Assembly: GCA_964508765.1 (NCBI GenBank)
Contig: CAZDVD010000014.1
Location: 1-64,000, forward strand
Length of the DNA: 64,000 bases
Direction: 5' to 3'
Source: JABMPR01 sp964508765
GTDB taxonomy: Bacteria > Fidelibacterota > UBA8477 > JABMPR01
Shown here: positions 52,915-63,508 of the stretch, one piece after another
Layout of the letters: every line of letters begins with the position of its first letter
Numbering within the stretch: the stretch's first letter is position 1
The notes under the pieces: model-generated
The model's input: the letters and a program-made list of their open reading frames with translations, nothing else
What the model was told of the DNA's origin: nothing
Databases searched by the model: none
Position numbers and translations under genes: made by a program

Positions 52915-55275
52915 CTAAATCAATCGTTGTATAGTTTCTTTTAAGTCTGCCAGTCGAAAGGGTTTGGTCATGAAATCATTGCAGCCGGCTTCCATACATC
53001 GATCTTTATCAGAAGTGAAAGCATGCGCAGTCAGAGCAACAATGGGAATTTTATTCCATTTTTCCCCAGCCCGGAGGAATCGGGCAAGATCCAGACCATC
53101 CTCATCTCCTCGCAGGGACAGGTCGAGTAAAATCATTTGAATATCATGTAGCTCAAGCATTTTCTTTGAATCTGCAACCGATTCTGCAAAATGAAGTGTA
53201 TAATCCTTACTCAGGGTGAAACTGGCCAGTTTCTGAGAGTTTGGATCATCTTCGACAACCAGAATACTCATTCTCGAAGCTACACTGGGCTCTCCAAGAG
53301 TTGCAGACAGACTTTGCTCAGATAGTTCAGCTGTGGGGGAAACATATGCATCACCTGGAAAAAAGACAGTAAATTTGCTACCCACATCCTGCTGACTTTC
53401 AAATTGAATCTTGCCATTGATAAGTGTGAGGTAACGATGAGCAAGCGCCAGACCGAGTCCCATACCCTGAAAATTTTTGGTATATCCCGTGCTCTCTTGT
53501 GAAAAAACATTGAACATGTGATCCTGGTATTCATTGGACATGCCAATGCCGGTATCCTCTATGGTGATCCTCACAGAGCCATCCACTACCTCGGTGTCCA
53601 GAATGACATGACCTGAGTTGGTATATTTAATGGCATTGTCTATGAGGTTAGAAATGGCCTGAGTCGCACAATATTCATCAGAAATGATCTGTATATCTGC
53701 TTTGGGCACATTAACCTTCAGTTCCAGCTCCTTAGACAAAGCAGCGGGTTTGAAAGAAGCTCCCAGTTCCTTAACAATTTTACCCAGATCTATTTTTTCA
53801 GTTTTTAGCTCAAAGGTTCCTGTTTCAATTTGAGAGATATCAAGCACGTGATGTACGGTTTGCCAGAGCCGTTTTCCACTCATATAGATAGTCTCAAAAT
53901 AACCCTGCAAATTTGCATCAGCCTTGTCTTTGACTTTTTCTTCAATCAATTCAGTAAAACCAAGGATTGAATTCAGGGGAGTTCGGATCTCATGACTCAT
54001 ATTGGCGAGGAAGAGGGACTTGACTTCTTCGTTCTTCTGGGCTCGCTCTTTGGCAGAGATGAGCTCAGCCTCAGTATTCTTCAAGTTGGTGATATCCGTT
54101 GCATAATAGTGGATAAGATTTTGGTTTTGCAGGAAAAAGGCTGACCAGAGCAGGTGTAAACGTTCCAGGGAGACTTCGCGAGATGGGATTTGACCCTGAC
54201 TCTCATTCGAAAGAGCTGCCTTAATGTCAGTTGTAAAGGTTTTTGGCAATATTTGAAAAACCTGAGACATATCCAGGTTCATTTGATCCAGTAGTTGAAT
54301 CCCAGCGGGGTTTATGTAACTGGGAACTCCATTCAAATCAACCTCAACGACGGGCATTGGATTGGCAAACAGGAAAAAGGCAAGTCGTTCAATTTCTTGT
54401 TGAGCTTTGTTGCGTTCACTGATATCCCGTACTGCGCCCTGTGCGCCGATGATTTTGTCACCTACTATTAAGGGGCTGGCACTTACCTCCATGGGGATAA
54501 TTATACCCTTGCTCCTCTGTATATTTACCGACAGATTTCGAAGTGTTTTACCTCCAATTATACTCTTCAATGCTTCCTGAACTTGAGGAACCTGATCTTT
54601 TGTGGTGAGGGAATTAATATTCCGGCCAATGAGAGATTTAGGCTTAATACCAAAGCGTGCTTCGATATTTGAACTCACGTAGTCAAGGATACCCTCGCGG
54701 GTTACTTGAAATGTGATGTCTATTGAAGTTTCCACAAATCCTCTAAATTTTTGTTCACTCTCCTCAAGAATGTCCATTCTGATTTTTGTTTGAAGAAATG
54801 GAGAGAACAATTCAGGAAGTGTCTCCAGAAAAGGGAGGGCTGCTTTGAGACCAGAAGCCTGAAAACCATCCTCGGCGTAGCAGACAAGTATTGCAAAAAC
54901 CTCTGAATCTTTGATGAGAGGGAAGCCTGCCCACAGGGATGGTGGATTCTTGATTTCAGAAGGATTATCGGATTTTTCCAGATAGTCACTGGCTTCAACT
55001 ATGAGATGCTGTTGATCTTCAATAACTGTCTTTAGAGGAGAGTTTAAACTATGGACGGCACAGGATGTGTCAAACTCACGTTTACCAAAGACATATGGGA
55101 AGGAGAGGGTTTTATGACTGGCATCATGCAGTACCAGATAATAATTGCTGAGTGCCATATCCTCAAACAGGGTTGCGAATGCCTGCTCTGCATATTCGAC
55201 AACAGACGGGGTCGTATTGATGAGCGTAGCAAGACGTTGATGCAAAAAGGCCGGTTTTTGTTTCATGTCAGTCAA
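52915..55275 (-). CDS. Hybrid sensor histidine kinase (GAF-like, two PAS, HisKA, HATPase, REC)
   Basis: 786 aa from TTG 55275; ATG 55266 three codons in is equally likely. Residues 1-165 are GAF-like (SLWAGFPLIKDSEVFAILVC). PAS 1 (about 170-290) shows ITFQVTREGILDYVSSNIEA and PAS 2 (about 300-400) VVEVDLNGVPSYINPAG. The H-box FLANMSHEIRTPLNSILGFT is at about 425, N-box QAISNLIDNAIKYTNSGH, G1 ITIEDTGIGMSNEY and G2 GMGLGLALAHRYL follow. A receiver domain ends the protein with acceptor Asp in ILLDLSLRGD (about 717) and VALTAHAF plus a Lys in TKPFRLAD. No membrane helices, so it senses a cytosolic signal. No response-regulator gene adjacent; output must be elsewhere. Confidence 0.92.
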   Translation of the reverse strand: MTDMKQKPAFLHQRLATLINTTPSVVEYAEQAFATLFEDMALSNYYLVLHDASHKTLSFPYVFGKREFDTSCAVHSLNSPLKTVIEDQQHLIVEASDYLEKSDNPSEIKNPPSLWAGFPLIKDSEVFAILVCYAEDGFQASGLKAALPFLETLPELFSPFLQTKIRMDILEESEQKFRGFVETSIDITFQVTREGILDYVSSNIEARFGIKPKSLIGRNINSLTTKDQVPQVQEALKSIIGGKTLRNLSVNIQRSKGIIIPMEVSASPLIVGDKIIGAQGAVRDISERNKAQQEIERLAFFLFANPMPVVEVDLNGVPSYINPAGIQLLDQMNLDMSQVFQILPKTFTTDIKAALSNESQGQIPSREVSLERLHLLWSAFFLQNQNLIHYYATDITNLKNTEAELISAKERAQKNEEVKSLFLANMSHEIRTPLNSILGFTELIEEKVKDKADANLQGYFETIYMSGKRLWQTVHHVLDISQIETGTFELKTEKIDLGKIVKELGASFKPAALSKELELKVNVPKADIQIISDEYCATQAISNLIDNAIKYTNSGHVILDTEVVDGSVRITIEDTGIGMSNEYQDHMFNVFSQESTGYTKNFQGMGLGLALAHRYLTLINGKIQFESQQDVGSKFTVFFPGDAYVSPTAELSEQSLSATLGEPSVASRMSILVVEDDPNSQKLASFTLSKDYTLHFAESVADSKKMLELHDIQMILLDLSLRGDEDGLDLARFLRAGEKWNKIPIVALTAHAFTSDKDRCMEAGCNDFMTKPFRLADLKETIQRLI

Positions 55276-55301
55276 TTTAAGTATTTCACCTTCTCACCAT
55301 T

Positions 55302-56079
55302 TTACTTCACCTGGAGACCGGGTTTATGAATATAAAAGTAATAGTATATTGATCCTAGACTAGTCAAACCCAGCCCGATAAGGGATGGAATGAGAGTCGT
55401 CATCAGTGTAACGACAAAAAATGTAGCATAAATCACAAATACGATGATCAAACTCCAGGGATATAGCCAGGCTTTATAGGGTCTGGAAACATCAGGATAT
55501 TTCTTACGTAGCACAAAAATAGCCCCAAACACCATCAAATTAAACACGGTTGAAGTCGCTGAGAAAAAGTCGATGATGGTCTCGTAAGAATTGGCTGCAG
55601 ACACTGCAAAGGTCAGTAATACTGTTGCCCGGAGAGCTTGTCCAATCAAGGCATTATTCGGGGTTTTGTGCTTTTTACTGAGAACAGCGAACTTTTTGAA
55701 AAACATCCCATCCCTTGCCATGGCCTGCCATGCGCGGGCTTTACAAAGAATCTGAGTGCTGACGTTTCTAAAGGTATTAAACATGACTGCCACTGAAATC
55801 AAGATACCGCCAGTGGCTCCAAGAGCGAGGCATCATGACTGCCAGCTCTGCATAGACTACTGCACCAAATATGGTGACGACGCCTCCCAGAACCCATACC
55901 AGACCAAAGAGTCCCGTACAGCCCACCAAAGCTATGATGGGTGCAGGGGTTCTGAAAATGCCAGATCCAATAATTCTACTGATGACAATAGAAACAGCTT
56001 CAATGAGTCCGAGATCGCGTTTGTATTCTGTCGAGTCGCCGAAATCTTGCATGGGTGAAGTCACATCAGTGGTGGACAC
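55302..56079 (-). pseudogene. Amino-acid permease (APC family) with a large internal deletion
   Basis: GTG 56079 with AGGAGG upstream starts a normal APC N-terminus: LGLIEAVSIVISRIIGSGIF (TM1 with GSGIF) and GGVVTIFGAVVYAELAVMMP (TM2). The next conserved block begins in another frame at TGGILISVAVMFNTFRNVST, the late-helix region, and runs to the stop at 55302 (LFSATSTVFNLMVFGAIFVL, KYPDVSRPYKAWLYP). The join at about 55815-55832 (MMPRS next to LGATGG) skips roughly 200 codons and shifts the frame. A full permease would be about 450 residues; this totals about 255. It is an inactivated transporter of amino acids, perhaps GABA given the ALDH beside it. Confidence 0.82.
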
Positions 56080-56439
56080 GAGAACCTCCTGGTACGTAGA
56101 GCGTCAAGCCCAATCAATCTACGAAAAGTCAAATGCTGCTTGCTCAATCTATGGATGATGAGCGATGAATTATGATATCCTTAAATGGCTGAACAACTGC
56201 AAAATATGGATTCAATTTTACGGCCTTATTTAACAGTTTAATTCTCACGAAGCAAGGGGGTAATTATGAACATTTCAGGAGTGGTCCGGAATTACTTAAA
56301 AACATTCTGTAATTTGTCAGAAAAGTTCTGGAACTGAGCAGTACGTTTTGGAATAGACCTGGTTAAAAACAGAATCGGAAGCTCATATATTACTGATACA
56401 TAGATAGTTATAAGATATACTTAAATGATTGCTCTGAGA
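56080..56439. other. Non-coding gap between the broken permease and the broken ALDH
   Basis: About 360 bp with stops in all frames and no recognisable domain. It contains the permease ribosome site and, presumably, its promoter and the end of the ALDH transcript. Short dyads occur (TTCTGGAAC, CAGGAG) but none with a T-tract. I see nothing else in it. Confidence 0.6.
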
Positions 56440-57745
56440 CTAGGCGATCCAGATGGACTTGATATTGGTGAACTCACGGATACCAAAATGTGATAGCTCC
56501 CGACCATAACCAGAGCGTTTAATTCCTCCAAAAGGCAAGCGAGGATCAGACACCGTCATACCATTGACAAAGACGGCTCCACTTTCAATCTGGCGAGCCA
56601 GCTTCTCACCCCTGATCAAATCATTTGTCCAGAGTGATCCATCCAGACCAAATTCCGAATCGTTAGCCACCATGATGGTCTCCTCTGCATTCTTGACTGG
56701 AATGATGGCTGATACGGGACCAAAAGTCTCCTCGTGGTAGATACTCATGCCTGCTTTTACATCACTAATGACGGTGGGCTCATAGAAGTAACCTTGTCCT
56801 GGAATGGGTTTACCACCCACAAGGAGACGGGCACCTGCATGGAGGCTTGTTGTAACCTGCTTATGCAACTTGTCCCGCAGATCTCCCCGGGCCAGCGGAC
56901 CAACCTGAGTTGTGGGCAGGAGGGGGTCACCTGTTTTGAGTGTGGACATAATCTCAGCTTTTCTGGCTTCAAATTCTGCCAGGCGGGATTCAACCACGAT
57001 AAATCGTTTGGCAGCAATACAGCTCTGACCATTATTGATCATGCGGGCATTGACAGCTGTTGATACACAGGTATCAATATTTGCATCATCCAGAACGATG
57101 TAAGGATCAGAGCCACCCAATTCCAGGACGGTTTTCTTTAATGCTCTACCAGCCGTGGCCGCGACACTCATTCCGGCAGCCTTACTCCCAGTCAGAGTTA
57201 CTGCTTTGACGAGGGGGTTCATGATGACAGGTTCTACCTGGCTGGCAGATATCATCAGGGTTCTGAATAGATGCTCAGGAAATCCAGCTTTGACAAAAAT
57301 ATCCTCAATAGCCAGGGCGCATCCTGGAACATTGGAGGCATGTTTGAGTACAGCGGCATTGCCTGCCGTGAGGGCAGGGGCTGCAAAACGGAATACCTGC
57401 CAGAAGGGGAAATTCCAGGGCATAACTGCCAGAACAGTCCCGAGATGGGTTCGAAACTGACAAAACCCTTTGACGCATTGGTCTCGACAAGCTCATCTGC
57501 CAGAAAGGCTTCAGCATGTTCGGCATAGAATTCACATACCCAGGCACATTTTTCGATTTCAGCCCTGGCTTCAGCGATGATTTTGCCCATTTCCAGGGTC
57601 ATGAGCTGAGCCAATGCTTCTTTTTCTTCTCTTAGCATGTTGGCTGATCGTTTCATCAATCTGGAGCGGAGTTGAAAGTCAGTGGATTTCCACTTCATCC
57701 AGGCATCTCCAGTTTTTACAATCCAGAGAGGTGTGACCAGTTGAG
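56440..57745 (-). pseudogene. Succinate-semialdehyde-type aldehyde dehydrogenase, frameshifted and 5'-truncated
   Basis: The upstream frame (from about 57745) gives GDAWMKWKSTDFQLRSRLMK, LMTLEMGKIIAEARAEIEKC and GFVSFEPI, all typical of SSADH-like ALDH. The other frame takes over with LAVMPWNFPFWQVFRFAAPA, VTLTGSKAAGMSVAATAGRA, TVLELGGSDPYIVLDD (Glu) and NNGQSCIAAKRFIVV (Cys), then IKRSGYGRELSHFGIREFTN to the end. The switch lies at about 57442-57445, where an extra TC makes ATCTCGGG out of ATCGGG. The first about 20-30 codons are missing and replaced by the tail of the neighbouring gene. So two independent lesions inactivate it. Confidence 0.85.
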
Positions 57746-58434
57746 GCAAGATTGAAATTGATTCTTGTCTCAGGGTTAAAAGGGTTGGGATAGTTTTCGT
57801 AAAGCACGAAATCTTGAGGATTCAGGTGCTCAGAATCTATGGATACTGGACCACCTATATCTGTGAAGTCCGTACTATGATGGAAATTTTGAGAGGTATT
57901 GTCAGCAATACCAATTAGCTCTACTCGCCAGGAATGATCTGTGGGTGGTGCATCGTAACTGCCATTGCCATTGTGATCTGTCCACATGTCAACATGGTAG
58001 GATGCTCCAGCCTCCAGTGCATGCATGAAAACATATTCAAATGCTGGATCCATAATGCTGGCTATTTCCTCACGAACAATCACCGTATTGGTGGCCGCAT
58101 CAACAACTCGAATTTCAAAATATTGGCCCGTATGAGGGGACATCTCGGTAATGTTCATATGCAGGGAAAATTTGGCTGCATCGCCATCTGAATCTACTGA
58201 GGCCAGATCTGCAACCCAGTTGACATTTTCCCCTATGAGAAATGAACTCCCAACTAAGGATTCAAAAGAATTTCTGGCACCGCCCCCGCCTGAACTGACA
58301 TGACACCCACCGCAGCCAACGGAACTACCATTTGGCAACTGAGCCACCCGATGGTTCCTGGTTTCCAGGGAAGTGGTTCCCATTAATAAAACAAATGAAA
58401 CAGGAAGCATTATTTTGTGTAGCGATATATTCAT
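57679..58434 (-). pseudogene. Secreted single-heme-motif protein with truncated sorting domain
   Basis: ATG 58434 has GGAGGGAAAT upstream. A signal (MLPVSFVLLMGTTSLETRN) is followed by one CxxCH heme motif in VGCGGCHVSSGGGG, a beta-sandwich-like region (FEIRVVDAATNTVIVREEIA, GASYHVDMWTDHNGNGSYDA), and the start of a C-terminal sorting domain, DFVLYENYPNPFNPETRINF. The domain normally needs about 60 more residues. Here it breaks off after NLAST, and the remaining codons (GHTSLDCKNWRCLDEVEIH) are the ALDH gene read in a different frame. So a deletion fused the 3' end of this gene to the inside of the ALDH gene. Without its sorting domain it should not be secreted properly. Confidence 0.78.
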
Positions 58435-58546
58435 ATTTCCCTCCTATGTTGGGCTTTTAGATGATTAATCTTATGATAGGAGGGGATGGCCAATGGAAGA
58501 AGATAAATAATATCACATATGCATAAGGATGATCTGGATCACCTGA

Positions 58547-59104
58547 TTAGGCGAGGTGGGTGACTAATATCCTCAGTCCAATTCCCAGCAAAATGAAACC
58601 ACCCAGGATTTCAACCCGCTGTCCCAACCATTGACCAGCAGCCCTACCGATACGGGTTGATATGGCGGAGAGGATCATGGTAATCACTCCGATGAGGAGA
58701 CAGGGGAGCCAGATATCCATATTGAGCGCAGAAAAACTGAGGCCAGCTGCCAGGGCATCAATACTGGTGGCGATGCTTAGCGTTATGAGGGTCCAACCTT
58801 TTGATGGATCAACTATTAATTTATCATTATCTGTGAAGAACCCGGAAAAAATCATTCTACCACCTACAACGGCCAGAAGCGTAAATGCTATCCAGTGATC
58901 CCATCTACTGATGTAATGAACCACAGTCGATCCTAAAAACCAGCCAAGAGCGGGCATCAATGCCTGGAAAAGTCCAAAGTGGAAAGCGAGCCGGAAAACA
59001 GCTCTATAATCCTTGGCATATCCTGCTGCTGAAGCGGTGATTGAAACTGCTGCGGCGTCCATGGCCAGACCGAGTGCGATGAGGATCATTTCCATAACTG
59101 ACAT
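58547..59104 (-). CDS. mntP: Manganese efflux pump
   Basis: 185 aa, six helices. The duplicated DUF204 repeat shows its first motif LIALGLAMDAAAVSITASAA (Asp in the membrane) and second copy LSIATSIDALAAGLSFSALN. GWFLGSTVVHYISRWDHWIAF and LLIGVITMILSAISTRIG fill the rest. MntP exports Mn2+ and protects against oxidative and metal stress. No yybP-ykoY-type element is recognisable in the 150 bp upstream. It is an intact gene standing between damaged ones. Confidence 0.95.
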   Translation of the reverse strand: MSVMEMILIALGLAMDAAAVSITASAAGYAKDYRAVFRLAFHFGLFQALMPALGWFLGSTVVHYISRWDHWIAFTLLAVVGGRMIFSGFFTDNDKLIVDPSKGWTLITLSIATSIDALAAGLSFSALNMDIWLPCLLIGVITMILSAISTRIGRAAGQWLGQRVEILGGFILLGIGLRILVTHLA

Positions 59105-59227
59105 GGTTCATGATAAACTATTCTCTCAGGAAAGGCACTTATTTAGGGGGGAGAAATGGTAATTTTTAGAGGAGTTGCCTAACAGTCAGAAAATCCAATT
59201 GGGCAGATGAGAGCATTTTAGAAGTGA

Positions 59228-59245
59228 TGGCATACAGTAATGCCA
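59228..59245 (-). terminator. Short hairpin after the propeller kinase gene
   Basis: TGGCAT (59228-59233) and ATGCCA (59240-59245) pair around ACAGTA, just past the kinase stop (59252-59254). No clear T-run follows on the minus strand, so termination is uncertain. Confidence 0.4.
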
Positions 59246-59251
59246 CTAACT

Positions 59252-62200
59252 TTATGTGTCATGTGGTATTTTGAAGAAGAAAATATTTCCCCTGGGGTGA
59301 TTCGGAATCACTCCAATTTCAGCTCCGTGAGCCGTGGCAATCCGCATTGCAATAGCCAGACCCAGACCTCGGCCTTTTTTTACGCCACTTGCTAATTGTA
59401 CTCCGCGATGGAAAACGGCTTTTCGTTGATTCTCAGGGATTGTGTCCCCATAGTCCTTGAAACTGAGAGTTAAGTATTGTTCATCTGTTTCTTTGTCAAT
59501 AACAAGCCGCTGTCCCGCTGAAGCATACTTCGCTGCGTTACTTACAAAATTTTTAAAAATCTCTTCAATGATGGAATTGGCTAGAATAATGGATTCGTCA
59601 TGCAAATTATTTTGAATTGTCAGATTGGCTGCTTCAAGGGTTGGTGCTAATTCCTTTAATACTTCCTCGATGATGAGTGTGAGATCAAGCTCCTCTAAGT
59701 CGATAGTTCCACCCATGGCGACCGCAGCAAGAGTCGTAGCATTTTCCATTACTCTAAGGACAGATCGACTGCTTTCCCGGATGACAGATATGGCCTCTTC
59801 ATCCGGAAAATTAGAAACCAGGTAATCCGACAGCCCCTCAATAACGCCAATTGGATTTCTTAGATCGTGAGTAATAATATCCAGCAGCAGATCTTTCATC
59901 ACATTGGCTTGCTCAAGCATCTGATTCATATTGGTTAAATCGGCAGTCTGCTTCTTTACTTCATTTTGTAAAACTTGAGTACGAACACGCATCAATTTTA
60001 AACGATACTTTACCAGAGCATAAACTATTCCTGATACCATCAGGATCATCCCGATGATGAACCAATTTGTTCTCCAAAATGGGGAAACAATGTAGATCCC
60101 CACTTTTCGCTCCTCGTTATTCCAAAAACCGTCGCTATTAGTTCCTTTCACAGAAAACGTGTAATGACCTGGATTCAGATTAGTATAGCTTGCGTAATGT
60201 CTGGATCCAGAATAGATCCAATCTTTATCAAAACCTTCCATCCTATATGCGAATTGATTTTTCTTAGGGTAAGTGAAATCTAACGATGTAAAATTGAATG
60301 AGAAAAAGTTGTCTGCATACTTCAGGTTTATTTGCGAGAGATCTGACAAGGATGCACCCATCTGCATCTCCTGGTCAAAAATTTTGAAGCTAGTTATTTC
60401 AATCGGTGCCGGGTACGTCTGATCAAGAATTTGTTCAGGAAAAAATCGATTGAATCCATGGTTACCACCAAAGAACAGCTCCCCAGTTACCCCGATGGCA
60501 GCGGATCTTGGGAAAAATCGATTGCCTTGCAGCCCATCTGAAACACTAAAATTTTTGATAACCTTAGTATCATAGTCGAATCGAGATAACCCCAAATCAC
60601 TGCTTAGCCACAACTTTCCGCTTCTGTCTTCCACAATACTAAACACAGCATCGCGAAACAGTCCATCACTTTTGGAGAATGATTCAAATTTTCCAGTTTC
60701 ACGATGATAGTAATTCAATCCTTTGTCAGTTCCTACCCAGAGTCTTTGCTTGGAATCCTCGAAAATGCAATATACTGACAAGCCGTTGAGAGCATCTGAT
60801 ACCTCAGGGCTTTGAGCAAGCCGAATCATTGAATCCTTCTGGGGGTCATATTTATTTAATCCAGAAAATAAAGTTCCTATCCAAACGCCACCAAGATGAT
60901 CACAGTACACGGCGCTGATTCGATTTGAGTACAAGGTCTCCAGATTGTCTGAATCGTATTGATAGACCTCAAATTGATCTTCATTTCGGATCCACCTGTT
61001 GAGTCCAAAATTTTGAGTTCCAATCCAGAGGTTGCCGCTATGATCTTCCGCAATTGCGCTGATATACCCATCGCTCACTGATTTATCATTCCCATCATCG
61101 GGGAGGTAATGAGTGAATCTCTGGTTTCGTTCATCCCAGCGATTGAGCCCCCCTCCCTCAGTACCAACCCACATCTGATCGAATTGATCTTCGAAAAGTA
61201 CCGACACAGCTGAGTTAGACAGACTATATGGATCCTCAGAGTCTGCCACATAATGTTGAAAGTTATTCGAGGAAGGATTCAAACGGTCCAGGCCAAGGGT
61301 AGTTCCTACCCAGAGTACACCAGAGCGCTGTGAACAAATCGAAAAAATCAGATTCCCGGTTAATGTTCCAGGTTTTGATGGATTTCTATAAACATGATGG
61401 AAGATACTTGTGCGATGATAATACGCATTGATTCCGCCATCTGCAGTTCCAAACCAAAGGAGCCCGGATCTATCTTCAAAAATACACGTAATGCTCCCAT
61501 CACTCAATCCAAACGGATCATGCTCATCGACATAAGTTTCGATGTATTCATCATTATCCGGATCATATCTTAGTAAACCATCCCAGGTGCCGATCCATAA
61601 AAAGCCGCGACTGTCAATAAACAGGGAAATAATGCCTTCTAATTCAAATTCATCAAGTCTGGCAAGGCCGGCAGAAAAGCCTTGAACTACACCACATGAT
61701 CGCTCAAGTTTGAATAATTCGCCACTTTCCGTACCAACCAATAGGTTGTCAGAACCATCCATAACGATAGAGGTGATATAATTCGCATCGGATATGGTGT
61801 CCACAGGGTCTATCAAATACTGACGAAACAGTTGGGATTCAGGATCATAATTGAATAAACCTGATGAGGATCCAATCCACAGATGACCTTCAGGATCTTC
61901 ATATAGGGCATTAATAGAAGTTTCCTCCAAGGGTGTGGTGGTCGCTTGTGAGGTGAATTGCGTAAATGAATTGCTGATTAGGTCAAATTTATATAGGCCA
62001 TTCCCAATAGTTCCCACCCACAGGTTTCCATCAAAACTCTCCAAGAGGGATATGATATTTGCATTACCAGAGGAGTAACCCTCGATGATTGGGATCGAAT
62101 AACTGGAGAATAATTCATGCTTTTGGTCATAGCGATCCAGCACGCCATTGCCGAGGCCAATCCATAGATTCCCGTCTTGCCGAGTACTCGTGAGTGCCAG

Positions 62201-62461
62201 TACTGCATTAGAGCTGATGCTATTCTCATTCCGTGAATCATGGGAGAAATTAATAAAATCATAACAATTATATTTTACGAGTCCAGCATTGGTGCCAAAC
62301 CACATAAACCCCGTCTGATCTTGATGCATGGCGTTGATATAAGATTGAGGAGCGTCATGCTGGTCCGAAAAATGATCAAATTTGAAGGTATTGGTTTAAC
62401 CAACCAGCCCAACGGCTAGACTCATAAAAAGGACCAATGAAAGCAAGTGTCTCAATTTCAC
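59252..62461 (-). pseudogene. Two-component-propeller sensor histidine kinase, nonsense codon after its signal peptide
   Basis: From ATG 62329 the frame gives 1025 aa. Residues 1-620 hold a double propeller of Reg_prop repeats (FMWFGTNAGLVKYNCYDF, GNLWVGTIGNGLYKFDL, GVLWVGTTLGLDRLNPSSN). A Y_Y_Y domain follows (FAYRMEGFDKDWIYSGSRHY), a helix WFIIGMILMVSGIVYALVKY, an H-box DIITHDLRNPIGVIEGL and an ATPase part with GRGLGLAIAMRIA. The frame continues upstream: QSYINAMHQD, KFDHFSDQHD, then TAA at 62396-62398, then a signal peptide RHLLSLVLFMSLAVGLVG from GTG 62461. The natural gene thus spans to 62461 with CAA-type codon changed to TAA. An ATG-62329 product would lack the signal peptide. Confidence 0.75.
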
Positions 62462-62839
62462 GCGAATCTATTTTTTTAAAATTACAAGGTTATGAACTCA
62501 ACCACGTAATTATCGGGTTTTGCTCTAACGGAGCTATCGATAAGTTTAAAAATTAAAATGGATTAGCCAATAAAATACTATCGCTTTGATTTTAAAAAGA
62601 TCTCAGCCGATTTCAGAAGCGTAAGCCACGGTGATACGACAATGTCTGTTTGGAATAAATCCTGGACCTATCTGTCAGGGATTGGTTTTTAAAGGAAGTA
62701 AATGTCTGAAAAAGAGCTCCAAGACTCAAAACTAATCGCCTTTGAAAACACCAACTTTTAGCTTGAGAACCAGCCCAAGGCTGTCTCGTTCAAATGTTTA
62801 TTATGACAAGTTACATACCCTTGTTAGGCTTTGTTCTCG
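62462..62839. other. Non-coding stretch upstream of the propeller kinase
   Basis: About 380 bp without an open frame of note. It must contain the kinase promoter; AT-rich runs (TTTTTTTAAAATTAC) are present but no box pair convinces me. No repeat or RNA gene is seen. Confidence 0.5.
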
Positions 62840-63300
62840 TCAATGGTACCAGTGGCCTTTCTGAGGAGAAATCCCTGAGAATGTGTTCAGGAAGGGAATA
62901 AAACGAAGTTTCCGAGGGATGTAAACGGTCTTTTTATCAACCTCGATGACCTGAACTATCTGTCAACACATGCTTCAAGGCTCACTGCCTCGCTGGTATG
63001 CTTCTTTTTAGATTGCGCAAGTTTAGTACCCTCAGGTCCGAAGGCGTTATCCCTGAGATTTTTACCTTTGATTCAACTCAGGACGGCCTCAAGAATTGAA
63101 ACTTCCCCCCGCATCGTTATATCAAGTGTGGACAAAAAGCCGTGGAGTGCATATTTCGAAGCGACATAACCTGAGTGGTTGGGGAAACCCATAATGGCTT
63201 GAGCAATAGAACAACTAACAATTTCCCCATTGGATTGCTTGAGAGAGGGCAGGGCCGCATAACAGCAGTTAACCGCACCATGAAAATTGACATTCATTTA
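62840..63300 (-). pseudogene. Short-chain dehydrogenase remnant with stops and a frameshift
   Basis: The best-preserved part is read from 63297: MNVNFHGAVNCCYAALPSLK, NGEIVSCSIAQAIMGFPNHS and the YxxxK active site SGYVASKYALHGFLS, all SDR hallmarks. It stops at TGA about 63073. The same frame continues as RDNAFGPEGTKLAQSKKKHT, SEAVSLEACVDR and a TAG. Then a +1 frame gives QVIEVDKKTVYIPRKLRFIP and FLNTFSGISPQKGHWYH, which match SDR C-termini, ending at TGA 62840-62842. The N-terminal Rossmann motif (TGxxxGIG) is missing, replaced by sequence with stops. It is an old, multiply damaged gene of unknown substrate. Confidence 0.75.
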
Positions 63301-63434
63301 TTGGCGTCCCAGGCAGGTGTACAGCGTTATTACTCAGCCAGAGAAGCAGGCTTTTCTATTCGCTGTCTGAAGGATTAAACTATCCAATATCGATTGGTCT
63401 CACTCTCTTCAATTGAAGCATACCACAAGAACTA

Positions 63435-63461
63435 AAATCGCCTCCGTAGTGGAGGCGATTT
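63435..63461 (-). terminator. Hairpin terminator after the TolC-family gene
   Basis: AAATCGCCTCC (63435-63445) and GGAGGCGATTT (63451-63461) are exact complements around GTAGT. On the minus strand the stem is followed by TTTAGTTCTT. It lies 47 nt after the TolC stop codon at 63509. Confidence 0.85.
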
Positions 63462-63508
63462 GATGATGGAGAAGCAATGAGATCTCCGATCAGGATTGTG
63501 TCACCAGA

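Noticed and set aside
59105..59251. Manganese riboswitch (yybP-ykoY) upstream of mntP
   Set aside because: None of the conserved loop sequences of that element could be recognised in the leader.
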